Source of the DNA: Tritrichomonas foetus | Lineage: Eukaryota > Parabasalia > Tritrichomonadida > Tritrichomonadidae | DNA: 52,773 nt | Reading direction: 5' to 3' | NCBI GenBank assembly: GCA_001839685.1 | Contig: MLAK01000868.1 | Coordinates: 1-52,773, forward strand | In this document: piece after piece, positions 44,068 to 52,773 of the stretch | Numbering within the stretch: the first letter of the stretch is position 1 | Layout: each line of letters starts with the position of its first letter | The notes under the pieces: generated by a model | What the model was told of the DNA's origin: nothing | Seen by the model: only the letters and a program-made list of their open reading frames with translations | The model's database searches: none | Made by a program: the position numbers and the translations under genes

Positions 44068-45822
44068 ATGTCATCAGAAGAGCCCAACGAAGCAGACCAA
44101 ACGCCAAAAGAGTCCGATGAGCAACCAGGCCAACCCGCTGAAGAAACTCCGGCTGGTGATTCCAATCAAAATGCAGAAGAAACGTCTCCTGAAGGAGGTG
44201 CCGAAGAAACTCCAACCGCATCAGGTGACCACCCATCAACCGAGCCGACAACAACCACTGAGCCAGCCGCAAGCACAGATCCAACAACAACCGATCCAGC
44301 CACGACGACCACAGAAGCAAGCGAGCCACCGCAAACGGTCGCCTCTGATGCCGCCCCAAAGCCCCCCTCAGAGCCAGCACCAAAAGGCAAAAAGGGAAGG
44401 AAGAAGGGCACATCAAGGCAATCGAACAGAAAAGGCGGCCGTGCAAATAAACAACTCCTCGACCAATTAAAACAACAAACAAACGAAGCCGTCAAAGAAA
44501 AGGCTCTCGTCGAAAAGAAAACGAAAGAAGTCCAAGATGAAGATGCATTTGCCAAACAAGAAATCGACTTCCAAATTCTCGCGCATGACGAGCTAATGCG
44601 ACAGTTTCAAATCGCACAGCAGGAGCTCCAAGATCTCGAAATTATTGCTGCAAACAAAGATCGCGAAATTGAAGAAATTAAGGAGGTTTCTGCTGCCGAA
44701 TTGAAAGTATATCAACGGAAGGTGAAACATTTGATGGCGGCCAACCAAAATGAATCGGCCCAAGCATATTACCATAACGAGCAAATCCTCTTCCAGCAAA
44801 GGCAAGAGCAGCAGCTAGAAGCAGCTGATCCGGAAAGAATTGCAAATGCTCTGAAAAGTGACACAAATGATCTCCAGCTTCAAAACGACACTTTAATGAC
44901 AAATCACAGAATGCAGCAAGATCGGCTTTTCACGGAGCTTCGTGAAGAGTTTGAAAGACAAGCTGAAGCCAAAAGAAACACGCACGATCAAAGGGTTCGT
45001 GCAATGCGTGCTCAGCTTGAAGAGCAACGCCAAAGAGAAACTTCAGAACTTGAACAAAGGAAAAACCAACAAATTGAACAACTCCAACAGAAAAATGCAA
45101 AGGCATTTGACAACATTAAAAGATACTTTAATAATATTACACATAACAATATCGAACTAATTAAACAAAACAAAAACAAAATCTCTAAAAAGAAAATTGA
45201 AAATAACGCAATTCGAAAAGAAGTCGATGAATTAATTGCACAAAGACGAAAATTAGAAGCACCGCTGAATGAACTTATCGAAGAAAATAAACGCCTTAAA
45301 AAGGAAAAGCTTGTTTATCAGCAAGAGAAACAGAAACTCGCACGAAATAAAAAGAAAATTAAAGTTCTTGAAGACGAGCTCCGCGATTTGCAACTCGCTC
45401 AAGAAGTTCTCGAACAACGATTTGAGCAACTTGAACAAGAAAGAAACGGTCTCTATGATCAATTTGAAACATCTATTCACGATGTTCGACAGAAAACTGA
45501 ATTCCGCGCATATGTTCTTGAACAGAAAGTTAAGAGGCTGAATGAAGAACTTGAGCAGAAAGAAATGCAGCTTCAACAAGTCATGCAGGAAGCAGGACTC
45601 GATGCGACTGCGATATCCGCTAAGATCGATGATGTTTTGGCCGTTAAGAATGCAAGAATTAACCAATTAGAAGTTGAATTGGCGAAAGTGCAGAGAGCTC
45701 ATAATGAAATTTTGACCGTTTATGAACAGAAAATGTCGAAGTTCGGAATTCCAAAAGAAGAGCTTGGTTTTACAGCGATGCCAGAGCATGTCGAGTTCTG
45801 CGAATCAATGGTCAACGAGTAA
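44068..45822 (+). CDS. DRC4: Dynein regulatory complex subunit 4 (GAS8/trypanin family)
   Basis: A 584-aa protein matching DRC4/GAS8/trypanin, a nexin-DRC subunit that links outer doublets in motile flagella and regulates dynein. The C-terminal two thirds contain the family coiled coil: AFDNIKRYFNNITHNNIELI, RRKLEAPLNELIEENKRL, KVLEDELRDLQLAQEVLEQRFE, FEQLEQERNGLYDQFE, and the terminal VLAVKNARINQLEVEL with YEQKMSKFGIPKEELGF. The first ~105 residues are an unusual Pro/Thr/Glu/Ala-rich acidic region, then a basic KGKKGRKKG patch, which is usual at the DRC4 N-terminus. Codon use is GC-richer than in the neighbours, suggesting high expression. An initiator TCAATT lies about 10 bases before the ATG. 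Confidence 0.93.
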   Translation: MSSEEPNEADQTPKESDEQPGQPAEETPAGDSNQNAEETSPEGGAEETPTASGDHPSTEPTTTTEPAASTDPTTTDPATTTTEASEPPQTVASDAAPKPPSEPAPKGKKGRKKGTSRQSNRKGGRANKQLLDQLKQQTNEAVKEKALVEKKTKEVQDEDAFAKQEIDFQILAHDELMRQFQIAQQELQDLEIIAANKDREIEEIKEVSAAELKVYQRKVKHLMAANQNESAQAYYHNEQILFQQRQEQQLEAADPERIANALKSDTNDLQLQNDTLMTNHRMQQDRLFTELREEFERQAEAKRNTHDQRVRAMRAQLEEQRQRETSELEQRKNQQIEQLQQKNAKAFDNIKRYFNNITHNNIELIKQNKNKISKKKIENNAIRKEVDELIAQRRKLEAPLNELIEENKRLKKEKLVYQQEKQKLARNKKKIKVLEDELRDLQLAQEVLEQRFEQLEQERNGLYDQFETSIHDVRQKTEFRAYVLEQKVKRLNEELEQKEMQLQQVMQEAGLDATAISAKIDDVLAVKNARINQLEVELAKVQRAHNEILTVYEQKMSKFGIPKEELGFTAMPEHVEFCESMVNE

Positions 45823-46427
45823 CAAATATTCTAATTCTTTGTCTAAATTTCATATTTTTATTTTAATTTTGAGTAATATTTTTTTCCCTGTTAATTTTTT
45901 CTTTTTCTAGAAGTTTTTCTTTTATATACTGTGTCATAGATGAATGTATGCATACTTCTGGTTGAATTCAAAGTCATGCAGAAATTGTTAAATTAATGAT
46001 GTAAAAGTTCAAGATTAAAATAAAATCAGTTAGTAGAAGTAATTATTCTTCATTCAAAAACTACGATACTTCTTTTTAATAGAAATCTTTAGATTAATCA
46101 TTCATCAAATAATGTTCGAGATTTGTTTCCTAATATTAATATTCCCATTGATAAAATCATACTAAAAGCATTTAGATACACCTTGAAACTTTGGTGAAAA
46201 TTTCGTTTTAATTTATTGTTTTTTTTAAAGCATCGATATACTAATCAAAGCTATTTATTATTTACAATTGGGTTCTTTGATTGGCAGATTTATTTCATTG
46301 AATATTTTTATTGTATAGCTCCATTTTTTTCTATAATTAGTATTCGAAAATGCTTCATATAAAACATTATTTTTAATCTTAAGATAAATTTAGTATGCAA
46401 AAACAAAAAATTACCATCAAACAATAT
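45823..46427. other. Intergenic, convergent 3' ends
   Basis: About 600 AT-rich bases between the 3' ends of DRC4 (+) and the WD40 gene (-). Nothing recognisable is seen. Confidence 0.5.
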
Positions 46428-47438
46428 TTACAAATCATAATATAAAAAAGAAACAACATTGTCTTCAGCAGAAATAATTAAACGATCCTGCTCTCTTTGA
46501 ACGTCAGAAGAAAATATTCCAAAATCACGAACCTGCATGAGACTAATTAATGTATCATTTTTGAAATCCCATCGAATAAATTTCCCATCTGATGAAGTTC
46601 CGCACAGAACAGATTCATTTAAAAAGATGGTTTTGCTTAAACTAAATGGCAGTTCACCTTTATTCATTATTGGTTTTTCAATATTTCTCAAGTCCCAGAC
46701 CTTCATTGATTTATCGATACTACAAGAAGAAATATAAGAGCCAACTGGTGCGAAATTAACTGAATTCACCCAATTTGAATGTGCTGATATTTCTATTGCT
46801 TTTTCTGCTTCTCGATTGTCAAAAATTCCGATTTTTCCATTATCAAAACCAACCGAAATGATTGATTCATCATCTTTCATATCCGAAGAAGTCATTGCCA
46901 TTTTGTCCTCATAATTTCGGTATTTATAGCATTCTTTACTTTTAACAAGATCTGAAATAATAATTAAACCATCATAACCTGTTGAATAAATTTTACACAA
47001 AGATGGAACAAAATATATTGATGAGATTTTTTTATCGTGACGATTCAAATTCATGACGGTTTTGCAATTTTGTAGCGACATTATTCTGACGTCATTTTGT
47101 GAGCCGTTACATGCCAAAAACATTGAAGATGGATGGACATCAATAATGTCGATGATTGCGGATTCTTTTTGAGTAAAATGGACCGTTGAAATAAGCTGGC
47201 TTGAAGCGATATATATTGTATTTATTGAGCCGATTGCAAAATAAGGATTGAACGGGAAAGATCTTATCGAAGTGACTTGCGTGTTTAATCTGGCCATATG
47301 CTGGATGTAAGGTCGCTGTAATTCGGATTCGGGTGATGGAAAAATTTCGAACATTTTCTCGCCTTTTTTTATCGTATTTGAATATTCTCCTGGTCTCATA
47401 AAGTCGTCAACGACCAATTCTTTGTCAATTACGTTCAT
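46428..47438 (-). CDS. WD40-repeat protein
   Basis: A 336-aa protein consisting of one WD40 beta-propeller. The clearest repeats are VTSIRSFPFNPYFAIGSINT, ISSIYFVPSLCKIYSTGYDGLIIISD, ESIISVGFDNGKIGIFDNRE and WVNSVNFAPVGSYISSCSIDKSMKVWDLRN, the last being near-canonical. The first 45 residues form a non-repeat extension. WD40 propellers are scaffolds. I cannot place this one in a specific orthologous group from motifs. The ATG at 47438 is clear. Confidence 0.85.
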   Translation of the reverse strand: MNVIDKELVVDDFMRPGEYSNTIKKGEKMFEIFPSPESELQRPYIQHMARLNTQVTSIRSFPFNPYFAIGSINTIYIASSQLISTVHFTQKESAIIDIIDVHPSSMFLACNGSQNDVRIMSLQNCKTVMNLNRHDKKISSIYFVPSLCKIYSTGYDGLIIISDLVKSKECYKYRNYEDKMAMTSSDMKDDESIISVGFDNGKIGIFDNREAEKAIEISAHSNWVNSVNFAPVGSYISSCSIDKSMKVWDLRNIEKPIMNKGELPFSLSKTIFLNESVLCGTSSDGKFIRWDFKNDTLISLMQVRDFGIFSSDVQREQDRLIISAEDNVVSFLYYDL

Positions 47439-48012
47439 GAGATTTTGGAAAAAGATTTACAAATTTAACCAAATTCTAAAATGTTGAACTCAAAAACTGC
47501 AGGTTTAAAATGGCATCAATTCAATCTATACAAAGAAATATGATATCTCGATTTCCGAATATCCGAGTAAAAAAATAATATTTTTGTTATTTTTATTGGT
47601 TAAAATATAATTAAATTAATATAATACAAATTTAAATATATTTAATAAAAGCAAGATCTCAAAATACCACGATAAACACATATCTTTTATTAATTTATAT
47701 TTCAATAGTTATATGGCCCTCTATCATATCTCAAAATATATTTCAGAAAAATCATCATACCAAATTCCAAATGGGGAAAATAAATGAATATGATGATTGA
47801 ATATTATTAGGGATCCCGCGTCTGCCCAGGGGTTGAGAAATATACGAATAAGCTTGACACCTTTCTATAGTTGAGAAGCCCTCCAGAGAATTCAAGAAAT
47901 AATACAGCTTTAGTAGAAAATTATAGAATAGATATTGTTTATTCATGTTCATTCTTTCTGATTATAAATGAAAATATTATTGAATAGATATTGTTTATTC
48001 TGTTGATGTCTT
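47439..48012. other. Intergenic with a GC-rich islet of unknown nature
   Basis: About 570 bases. Most is very AT-rich, but 47811-47896 is distinctly GC-richer (GGGATCCCGCGTCTGCCCAG near its start). It has a possible short stem pairing GATCCC with GGGGTT and an outer CTTGA/TCAAG pairing. An ATGATGA box-C-like word precedes it at about 47789, but no matching box D is seen. A 65-codon minus-strand ORF covers it. It could be a structured RNA, an imported fragment or a relic. Confidence 0.35.
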
Positions 48013-49123
48013 TCACTTGCTAGATGAGCTCTTACCCTTCTTAAAAACAACAAAGTAAACAACAAGGCCAACAATGATAGCAACTACGACAACGCAAGCA
48101 ACAATGATGCCGACGAAAGCACCAACTGAGAGTCCGCCAATTGTCTTTCCTTTAGCAGGCTTGAAGTCAATGTTTGCATCTTTACCTTGTGATGTTAAAT
48201 CAGCTGCTTCGTGAACTTGTTCAGCCATCTTATCAAATTCTTTGTCTTCAACAATACCTGTTCCAACAGCAACAAGCTTAACTGCTTCAACTGGTGGTGA
48301 TGCAATAGTTTCACCAAATTCCTTAACAGATTTTGTAATCTTTTCAAGATCAGTGTTTGTAGATGTAGCAACAACTGAAACTGTTAATTTATCATTCTTT
48401 AAGGCTGCAGACATGCCTTCTGATGCAACAACTACTGTCTTGACTGGAACAACATCATCAACTGAAATTGTAGCTGAAAGAAGCATAGCCTTTGATGAAT
48501 CCCAAACAACACATTTGGCGATATTTGTGAAAGAGTAAACTTTAAGTTCATTGAAGTTCTTCANTGTTTGGTAAACATTGANAAATGTTGTTGGCTTTGT
48601 AGCCTTAAGGACATCTTCCCATTTAGCANNNTCTTTCATAGCAGCAGCAGAGAATGAAGCAACCATGTTAAGAACGACACCAAATCCATCCTTAACAATC
48701 TTATCTAAAAGTGTGACAGCTGTTGTCTTTGAATCTTGAAGAGCTTTACCAACNTCAATTCCTGTTTCAATAACANNGCTATAAAGTTCACCAACATATG
48801 GAACATCTTTGACAAATGATGGAACAAATGAATCAATAAGTTGGAATGTACCTTCAACGCACTTTCCTGCACCTGCGACGAGTTGATCGTACTTAAGTTT
48901 CAATTGTTTGTTATTAAGGAGATCTTGTAAAAGTGGTGTAACAACGGTGTCAAGAATTTCACCAATTGACTTTGTAAGGTGTTGGAAATATTCGATGTAT
49001 GGCAAGAAATCTTTCTTAGGGAAGGCTTCTTGAGAAACCATCTTCTTAACGTATGCTTTGACACTTTCTAATTGTTTCCTGTAGTATTCTACTTCGTCTT
49101 CATCGAAGAAGAATGTATTCTTG
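48013..49123 (-). pseudogene. C-terminal half of a transposon-interrupted membrane protein gene
   Basis: The 3' exon-like half of the surface-protein gene whose 5' half is at 50363-51747. The frame stays open for 369 codons from the transposon target site to the TGA/TAG-type stop at 48013. It ends in a single transmembrane helix (VGIIVACVVVVAIIVGLVVYF) and a short basic, Ser-rich tail (KKGKSSSSK). The region before the helix is Val/Thr/Lys-rich and resembles other trichomonad type I surface proteins. Eight ambiguous bases fall within 48564-48777, suggesting mixed reads from near-identical family members. Without the insertion the gene would have 831 codons plus stop. Confidence 0.85.
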
Positions 49124-49125
49124 TA

Positions 49126-49153
49126 TAGGGTGTCCGGTAATGTGATGTCACTA
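49126..49153 (+). repeat. mariner left terminal inverted repeat
   Basis: 28 bases, TAGGGTGTCCGG-TAAT-GTGATGTCACTA. Complementary to 50335-50362 except for the 4-base centre. Confidence 0.93.
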
Positions 49154-49244
49154 AGTATAATAAAGTCATTTCTAATAAGTCATTTTTTATTGATAAGTAT
49201 TTCAAAATATGTAGTCTCCATTGGCATCAATAACTTTTTTCAGT

Positions 49245-50159
49245 CTATNTTTGGACTATTGTTTGAATCAAATGGCTTGGTGATTCAAAAACAATTCCTT
49301 TAACTTTTTCTTTAATAGTTCCAAATAAAAAAAAGTCGCTAGGCGCCAAATCAGGTGAATATGCCGGATGTGGAACTGATTCTAGTGAGTTTTCATTTAT
49401 ATATTTTTTGACAATTTTTGCCACATGAGGCTTTGCATTGTCATAATGAACAAATAATTTTTTATAATTATTCGAGTTTTTAAACTCAACAATTTTTGAC
49501 ATAATGGCTGTAATATAATATGCAGCATTAAACTTTTCATTTGGCGGCAAAACATCAATATGAATTATCCCATGAGGGTTCCAAAATACAGTCACCATAA
49601 ATTTAGTGATCTGAAACCCTGGATTTTGAATAGTTGGGATTACTGAGTTTTCAGGAATCCATTGTGTATTGAAATCAGTCTTGGAATAAAACCAAGACTC
49701 ATCTCCTGTTATTAAAAAGGTGAAATTAGTTTTTTGTTCTGCATTCAAAATTTTAAGAAGTTTTTTTGCCAATAAAACTCTATTGGCCTTTTGATTTTCT
49801 GTTAGAATATGTGGCACCCATCGAAGATGCACATGTTTATACATTAATTTTGATGTTAAACGATCATAAATTGTCGATTTTGGTTCACCTAAAACATTAG
49901 CAATATATCGACACGATGAATGTGGAAATTCGGTTAAAACATCTAAAATTTTCCAGTCAAGAATATCATAACTTTGGCACTTTTTCTCTTTTTTCACAGG
50001 CTGTGTGTTTTGACTTCTGTTCAGTTCTGCCATGACTCGGTAGATTTGTCTTTGAGACAAACATTTTTCTTTCAAGACACTCTTCATTTCTTCATATATT
50101 TCTTTGCCCCTTTTTCCTTCAAGCTGCAGAAAAGTTATGATTGAATGTTGATCAATCAT
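49245..50159 (-). CDS. mariner transposase
   Basis: A 304-codon transposase. The N-terminal paired-type helix-turn-helix regions (KGREIYEEM-like start; CRYIANVLGEPKSTIYDRL) bind the inverted repeats. The linker motif WVPHIL is mariner-specific. The catalytic triad is complete: ITGDESWFY, VHYDNAKPH and AYSPDLAPSDFFLF, with exactly 34 residues between the second and third Asp (DD34D). The ORF stops at 49245 just after an ambiguous base at 49249. If that base is surplus, the frame continues to a TGA at 49202-49204 with the normal mariner ending KKVIDANGDYIF. The enzyme may therefore be full length and active. The ATG at 50159 lies 175 bases inside the right inverted repeat. Confidence 0.93.
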   Translation of the reverse strand: MIDQHSIITFLQLEGKRGKEIYEEMKSVLKEKCLSQRQIYRVMAELNRSQNTQPVKKEKKCQSYDILDWKILDVLTEFPHSSCRYIANVLGEPKSTIYDRLTSKLMYKHVHLRWVPHILTENQKANRVLLAKKLLKILNAEQKTNFTFLITGDESWFYSKTDFNTQWIPENSVIPTIQNPGFQITKFMVTVFWNPHGIIHIDVLPPNEKFNAAYYITAIMSKIVEFKNSNNYKKLFVHYDNAKPHVAKIVKKYINENSLESVPHPAYSPDLAPSDFFLFGTIKEKVKGIVFESPSHLIQTIVQX

Positions 50160-50334
50160 TTTTTAATAAACGTGCATCGTGTACGTTTATAAATTATTCT
50201 TTTTTTTTATGAAAAAGATTCTTTATCTCTATTTTCAGTCAAGAGAAAAAAAAATTGTTTTCAAAATTTTTATGTTAACATTGCATAGTTTATTATTTAT
50301 AAATATAATGTATTGATTTCACTTCTAATGTGGG

Positions 50335-50362
50335 TAGTGACATCACGCCTCCGGACACCCTA
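50335..50362 (-). repeat. mariner right terminal inverted repeat
   Basis: 28 bases, inverted relative to 49126-49153. It ends CCGGACACCCTA against the TA duplication at 50363-50364. Confidence 0.93.
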
Positions 50363-51747
50363 TAGAAATCAACTTGCTTAGCAAGATTTTCGATGAAAGC
50401 CTTTACACCATTATAAACATGTTCTAATTTGATATCTACAAGAAGTGTCTTGATGTTGGAATTTCCATCTATGTTACGAGTGAATTCGATGATTTTCTTG
50501 AGATAGCCAGCATATTCTTTAAGTGTATGTTCTTCATCCCATGGTGGAATTTCGAAATCATCATCGGAGAGTCCAGCTAAAGCATCTAAAAGATCAGCAA
50601 ATGTTGCTTCTGGATTGGTAAATGCATTAATCACATCTGACACAGCTTTAACTTGTTGCTTAGTAAGTCCGAATTCATCAACTAAGACTTTTTGGATGTT
50701 CAATGTTTTACTGGTGAATAACTTAATCTTTTTAATGGCAGTTGGATATGGATCTTTCTCGCATTCTCTGTTATCATCAGGGCAGAAGATTTCTTCTAAC
50801 ATTTCAGCAACAGACTTTCTAACTGCATATTTAGTGGCATATTCGAGTGAATCTTTAGGTGTTGGGATCTTGGATGGATAAGCTTGAAGTTTTTCAAGAA
50901 GCTCAACGATAGCCTCAGCACGCTTTGGAATATTGCGATCAAAAATGTTGACAACTGCGAAAACGTATTCATCAAGGACTGGCATGATTGTTTTGTCAAC
51001 GGCGATTTCAACAATGCGCTTGTATGTAGCAGGAGCAAGAGAGAGGAGGTTAACAATGAGATCAACTGCATTTGGAACACTGATGAATTTGTCATTTTCT
51101 GTGTTAACAACAAACTTTTTGGCAGCGGCTAAGAAATCATTGAATTTATCAACACCAACAGCATCAAACATCTGTTTAACTGTAACCTTGTTTGCAACGA
51201 AACCAACAACTGAGTTAACAGCGTTAAGTGCATCTGTTGGAACATCCAAAGCATCCAAAACATCACCGAAAGTTGTTGTCTTGTAATCTTCTAAAACTAA
51301 AAGTGTGGCCTTTTCAAGTTTACCATAATCGAGATTCAATGCATCACAAAGACTTGGTCCAAGGTCTTGTACGATGGATTTGACTATTTGATATACTTCT
51401 GTGAAGCTTTTGCTTGTGAGAAACTCTTCAAGTCCTGGAATAACAGTAACTTTTGTATCTTTGGAGATATACTTTTGAATTTCGGCCATAAATTGATAAA
51501 ATTCTTTAAATTCTGACTCTGGCATAACATTACCAAGCTTGAAGTTCTCATTAACAAAACTTGAAGCATATTTCTTATATTCACTGAATTGGAGTGGCCA
51601 TTCAGGGAAAATTTCTTTCAATTGTTTAAAGCTAATGCCATCGTTCAGGATGTCGTTGAAGTATTTGACGAAAGCTTGTTCGTTAAAGTCTTTTGGTTTT
51701 TCCTCACTTCCAAAGAGGCGAATGGCGAACAATGCGAAGAAAAGCAT
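50363..51747 (-). pseudogene. N-terminal half of a transposon-interrupted surface protein gene
   Basis: Opens with a signal peptide (LFFALFAIRLFGS) at the ATG 51747. It continues for 461 codons of an acidic, Lys/Val/Leu-rich helical ectodomain until the mariner insertion after GTTGATTTC. The continued frame into the transposon adds only 23 codons before stopping near 50293, so a secreted, truncated product would result. Joined to 49123-48013 it would encode an 831-aa type I membrane protein. An initiator-like TTCATTTTTC precedes the ATG by about 20 bases. The family is not recognised. A likely surface or granule protein. Confidence 0.85.
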
Positions 51748-52773
51748 GTTAGCAAATTAGAAAAATGAAGTGAAAAGTCACATATCATTTATTCCCGATG
51801 TTCTCAATATTTTCTTCTTTCAAAAAAAAAAAAAGCATTTGAGAAAATTGATAAGATACGTACAAGATTTGTGAATAATATTCAATGCATTGAAATTTGA
51901 AAGGGGAAATTTTAATTGACTGGAATTCAAAAATAAATGCTTTTTTTTCAAAAGTTGATAACTTTTTCATGATTTATGGAATAGTCACAAATAATTGAAT
52001 TACTTTAGTTTCTCAATCATCATAAATTTATTTAAAAAATGATGTCAACTATATTTCCAAATTATTGGGGTGTTAAACCGATTTGATTCTGAAATGACAA
52101 GATCACTTTCTTAAATATGAATATCAAGCAATATTTAATACAATAGTACTCTTTGTTTTTAAAGATATTATGAAGAAATATGCTTTCTCAAATTCTGTAA
52201 TATGATTGTTAATGAAAAAGTTTCAATTATTTTTTTCAATTACATACGCATTAATTGAATGGTATTGAATTATATCAACAAGTTGATCGTTCAAATTCAG
52301 AGGATGCAAATAAAACAGGGAAAATGCTTCACAAAATGAATCGATTTGTTTCTTCAGAAAAGTTGAATCACTTTAATTCAAATTCATTCTTTCTGTGAAA
52401 TGTGTTTATTATACATTACTGGTTTATTAATACTGAGTTAGCATGGATGTTTCGAAAAAAATATGAGTCAATTGAATAAAAAATTGAATACAAACAAAAT
52501 TTTAAACAATAACATTCACAAAAATTCCATAAAATGATGGGTTGAAATTTAGGCTTAAAAAGTGTCAATCGTAAAATCCCAAATTGGAGGTTGAGGTCAT
52601 TAATTAACCTAAAAACAACTTTTTCTTATTTCAGAAATCTTATTACTAACATTAAGAAAAAAATTACGAACATTTAGAAAAAGTTGTTTTTTGAAATATT
52701 AATATGCTGGAGAAGACAAGAATAACGGCAATATCTAGGAAATTTTAGCGAACCCAAATTTAAATCCTCATCA
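51748..52773. other. 5' flanking region, no gene seen
   Basis: About 1 kb upstream of the surface-protein gene to the window end, AT-rich and with stops in all frames apart from a 61-codon low-complexity ORF. The only structure is the inverted repeat at 52611-52691. Confidence 0.5.
52611..52691. repeat. 16-bp inverted repeat with 49-base spacer
   Basis: AAAAACAACTTTTTCT (52611-52626) is exactly complementary to 52676-52691. It could form a hairpin, or be a small MITE-like remnant. No flanking target duplication was found. Confidence 0.6.

Larger units (their letters stand above)
49126..50362 (-). mobile_element. mariner (Tc1/mariner, DD34D) transposon, near-intact
   Basis: A 1237-bp element. 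The 28-bp terminal inverted repeats (49126-49153 and 50335-50362) begin TAGGGTGTCCGG and end GTGATGTCACTA, differing only in a central 4-base block (TAAT versus GCCT/AGGC). Each side is flanked by TA (49124-49125, 50363-50364), the mariner target duplication. Removing the element plus one TA rejoins the host reading frame exactly, which fixes the borders. The transposase is on the minus strand, the same orientation as the host gene. Size and inverted-repeat length are close to Tvmar1 of Trichomonas vaginalis. Confidence 0.95.

Noticed and set aside
44042..44555. Long minus-strand frames under the DRC4 N-terminus
   Set aside because: Shadow of the GC-rich Pro/Thr/Glu coding sequence of DRC4, which has clear homology.
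47789..47896. C/D snoRNA from the ATGATGA box
   Set aside because: No box D (CTGA) at a suitable distance and no closing terminal stem.
52643..52654. Trichomonad-type 3' splice signal ACTAACATTAAG
   Set aside because: The known motif in T. vaginalis is ACTAACACACAG. There is no partnering 5' GTATGT or adjoining open frames here.

Overview
The window looks like nuclear DNA of a parabasalid protist (trichomonad), most likely Tritrichomonas or a close relative. The evidence is AT-rich DNA with long intronless ORFs on both strands, short spacers, TCA-type initiator motifs just upstream of many ATGs, a mariner element, and family content: expanded TKL/AGC kinases, BTB-like/discoidin-like proteins and flagellar proteins. 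The species call is inference. No tRNA, rRNA, CRISPR or convincing intron was seen. Several apparent longest-ORF starts are TTG or GTG. I moved these to the first ATG, except in one gene (Cdc7-like) that has no usable ATG.

Layout: 0-8 kb holds a 23-bp tandem repeat, a PH+AGC kinase (-), a Rab-Rpn9 chimeric ORF (-), a small unknown gene (-) and a TKL kinase with a large helical tail (+). 8-16.8 kb holds a PTC7-like phosphatase, a helical protein with a decayed 3' continuation, a Cdc7-like kinase, an SLC35F-like transporter, a 17-bp minisatellite, a Lunapark homologue and a MORN protein. 17-28 kb holds a left-handed beta-helix protein, a pentapeptide-repeat protein, TAF5, an AKT-like kinase, a NAK kinase fused to a HIP1/Sla2-type ANTH domain, and an acidic/His-rich disordered protein. 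28-33 kb holds degenerate coding remnants and an AT-hook gene split by one in-frame TAA. 32.6-47.4 kb holds TAF6, a BTB-like/discoidin-like protein, a double zinc-knuckle protein, an ABHD17-like hydrolase, coiled-coil proteins, a type I membrane protein, the flagellar protein DRC4/GAS8 and a WD40 protein. 48-51.7 kb is one large predicted surface-protein gene (-) cut in two by a mariner transposon.

Functionally the genes fall into signalling (five kinases, one phosphatase), core transcription (TAF5, TAF6, AT-hook protein), membrane and ER biology (Lunapark, DMT transporter, NAK-ANTH), proteolysis (Rpn9 part of the chimera) and flagellum (DRC4, perhaps MORN). There is no sign of operons. Neighbours are mostly independent, often divergent across about 85-260 bp.

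The most notable items are: (1) the Rab GTPase N-half joined in frame to a PSMD13/Rpn9 body; (2) a recent, nearly intact mariner insertion whose exact borders are fixed by the host reading frame; (3) the NAK kinase-ANTH fusion; (4) a ~55-bp dispersed element in three copies, two at gene 5' ends; (5) genes apparently interrupted by a single stop or by serial frameshifts. Ambiguous bases at 28698, 32061, 48564-48777 and 49249 mark places where the assembly itself may be at fault.
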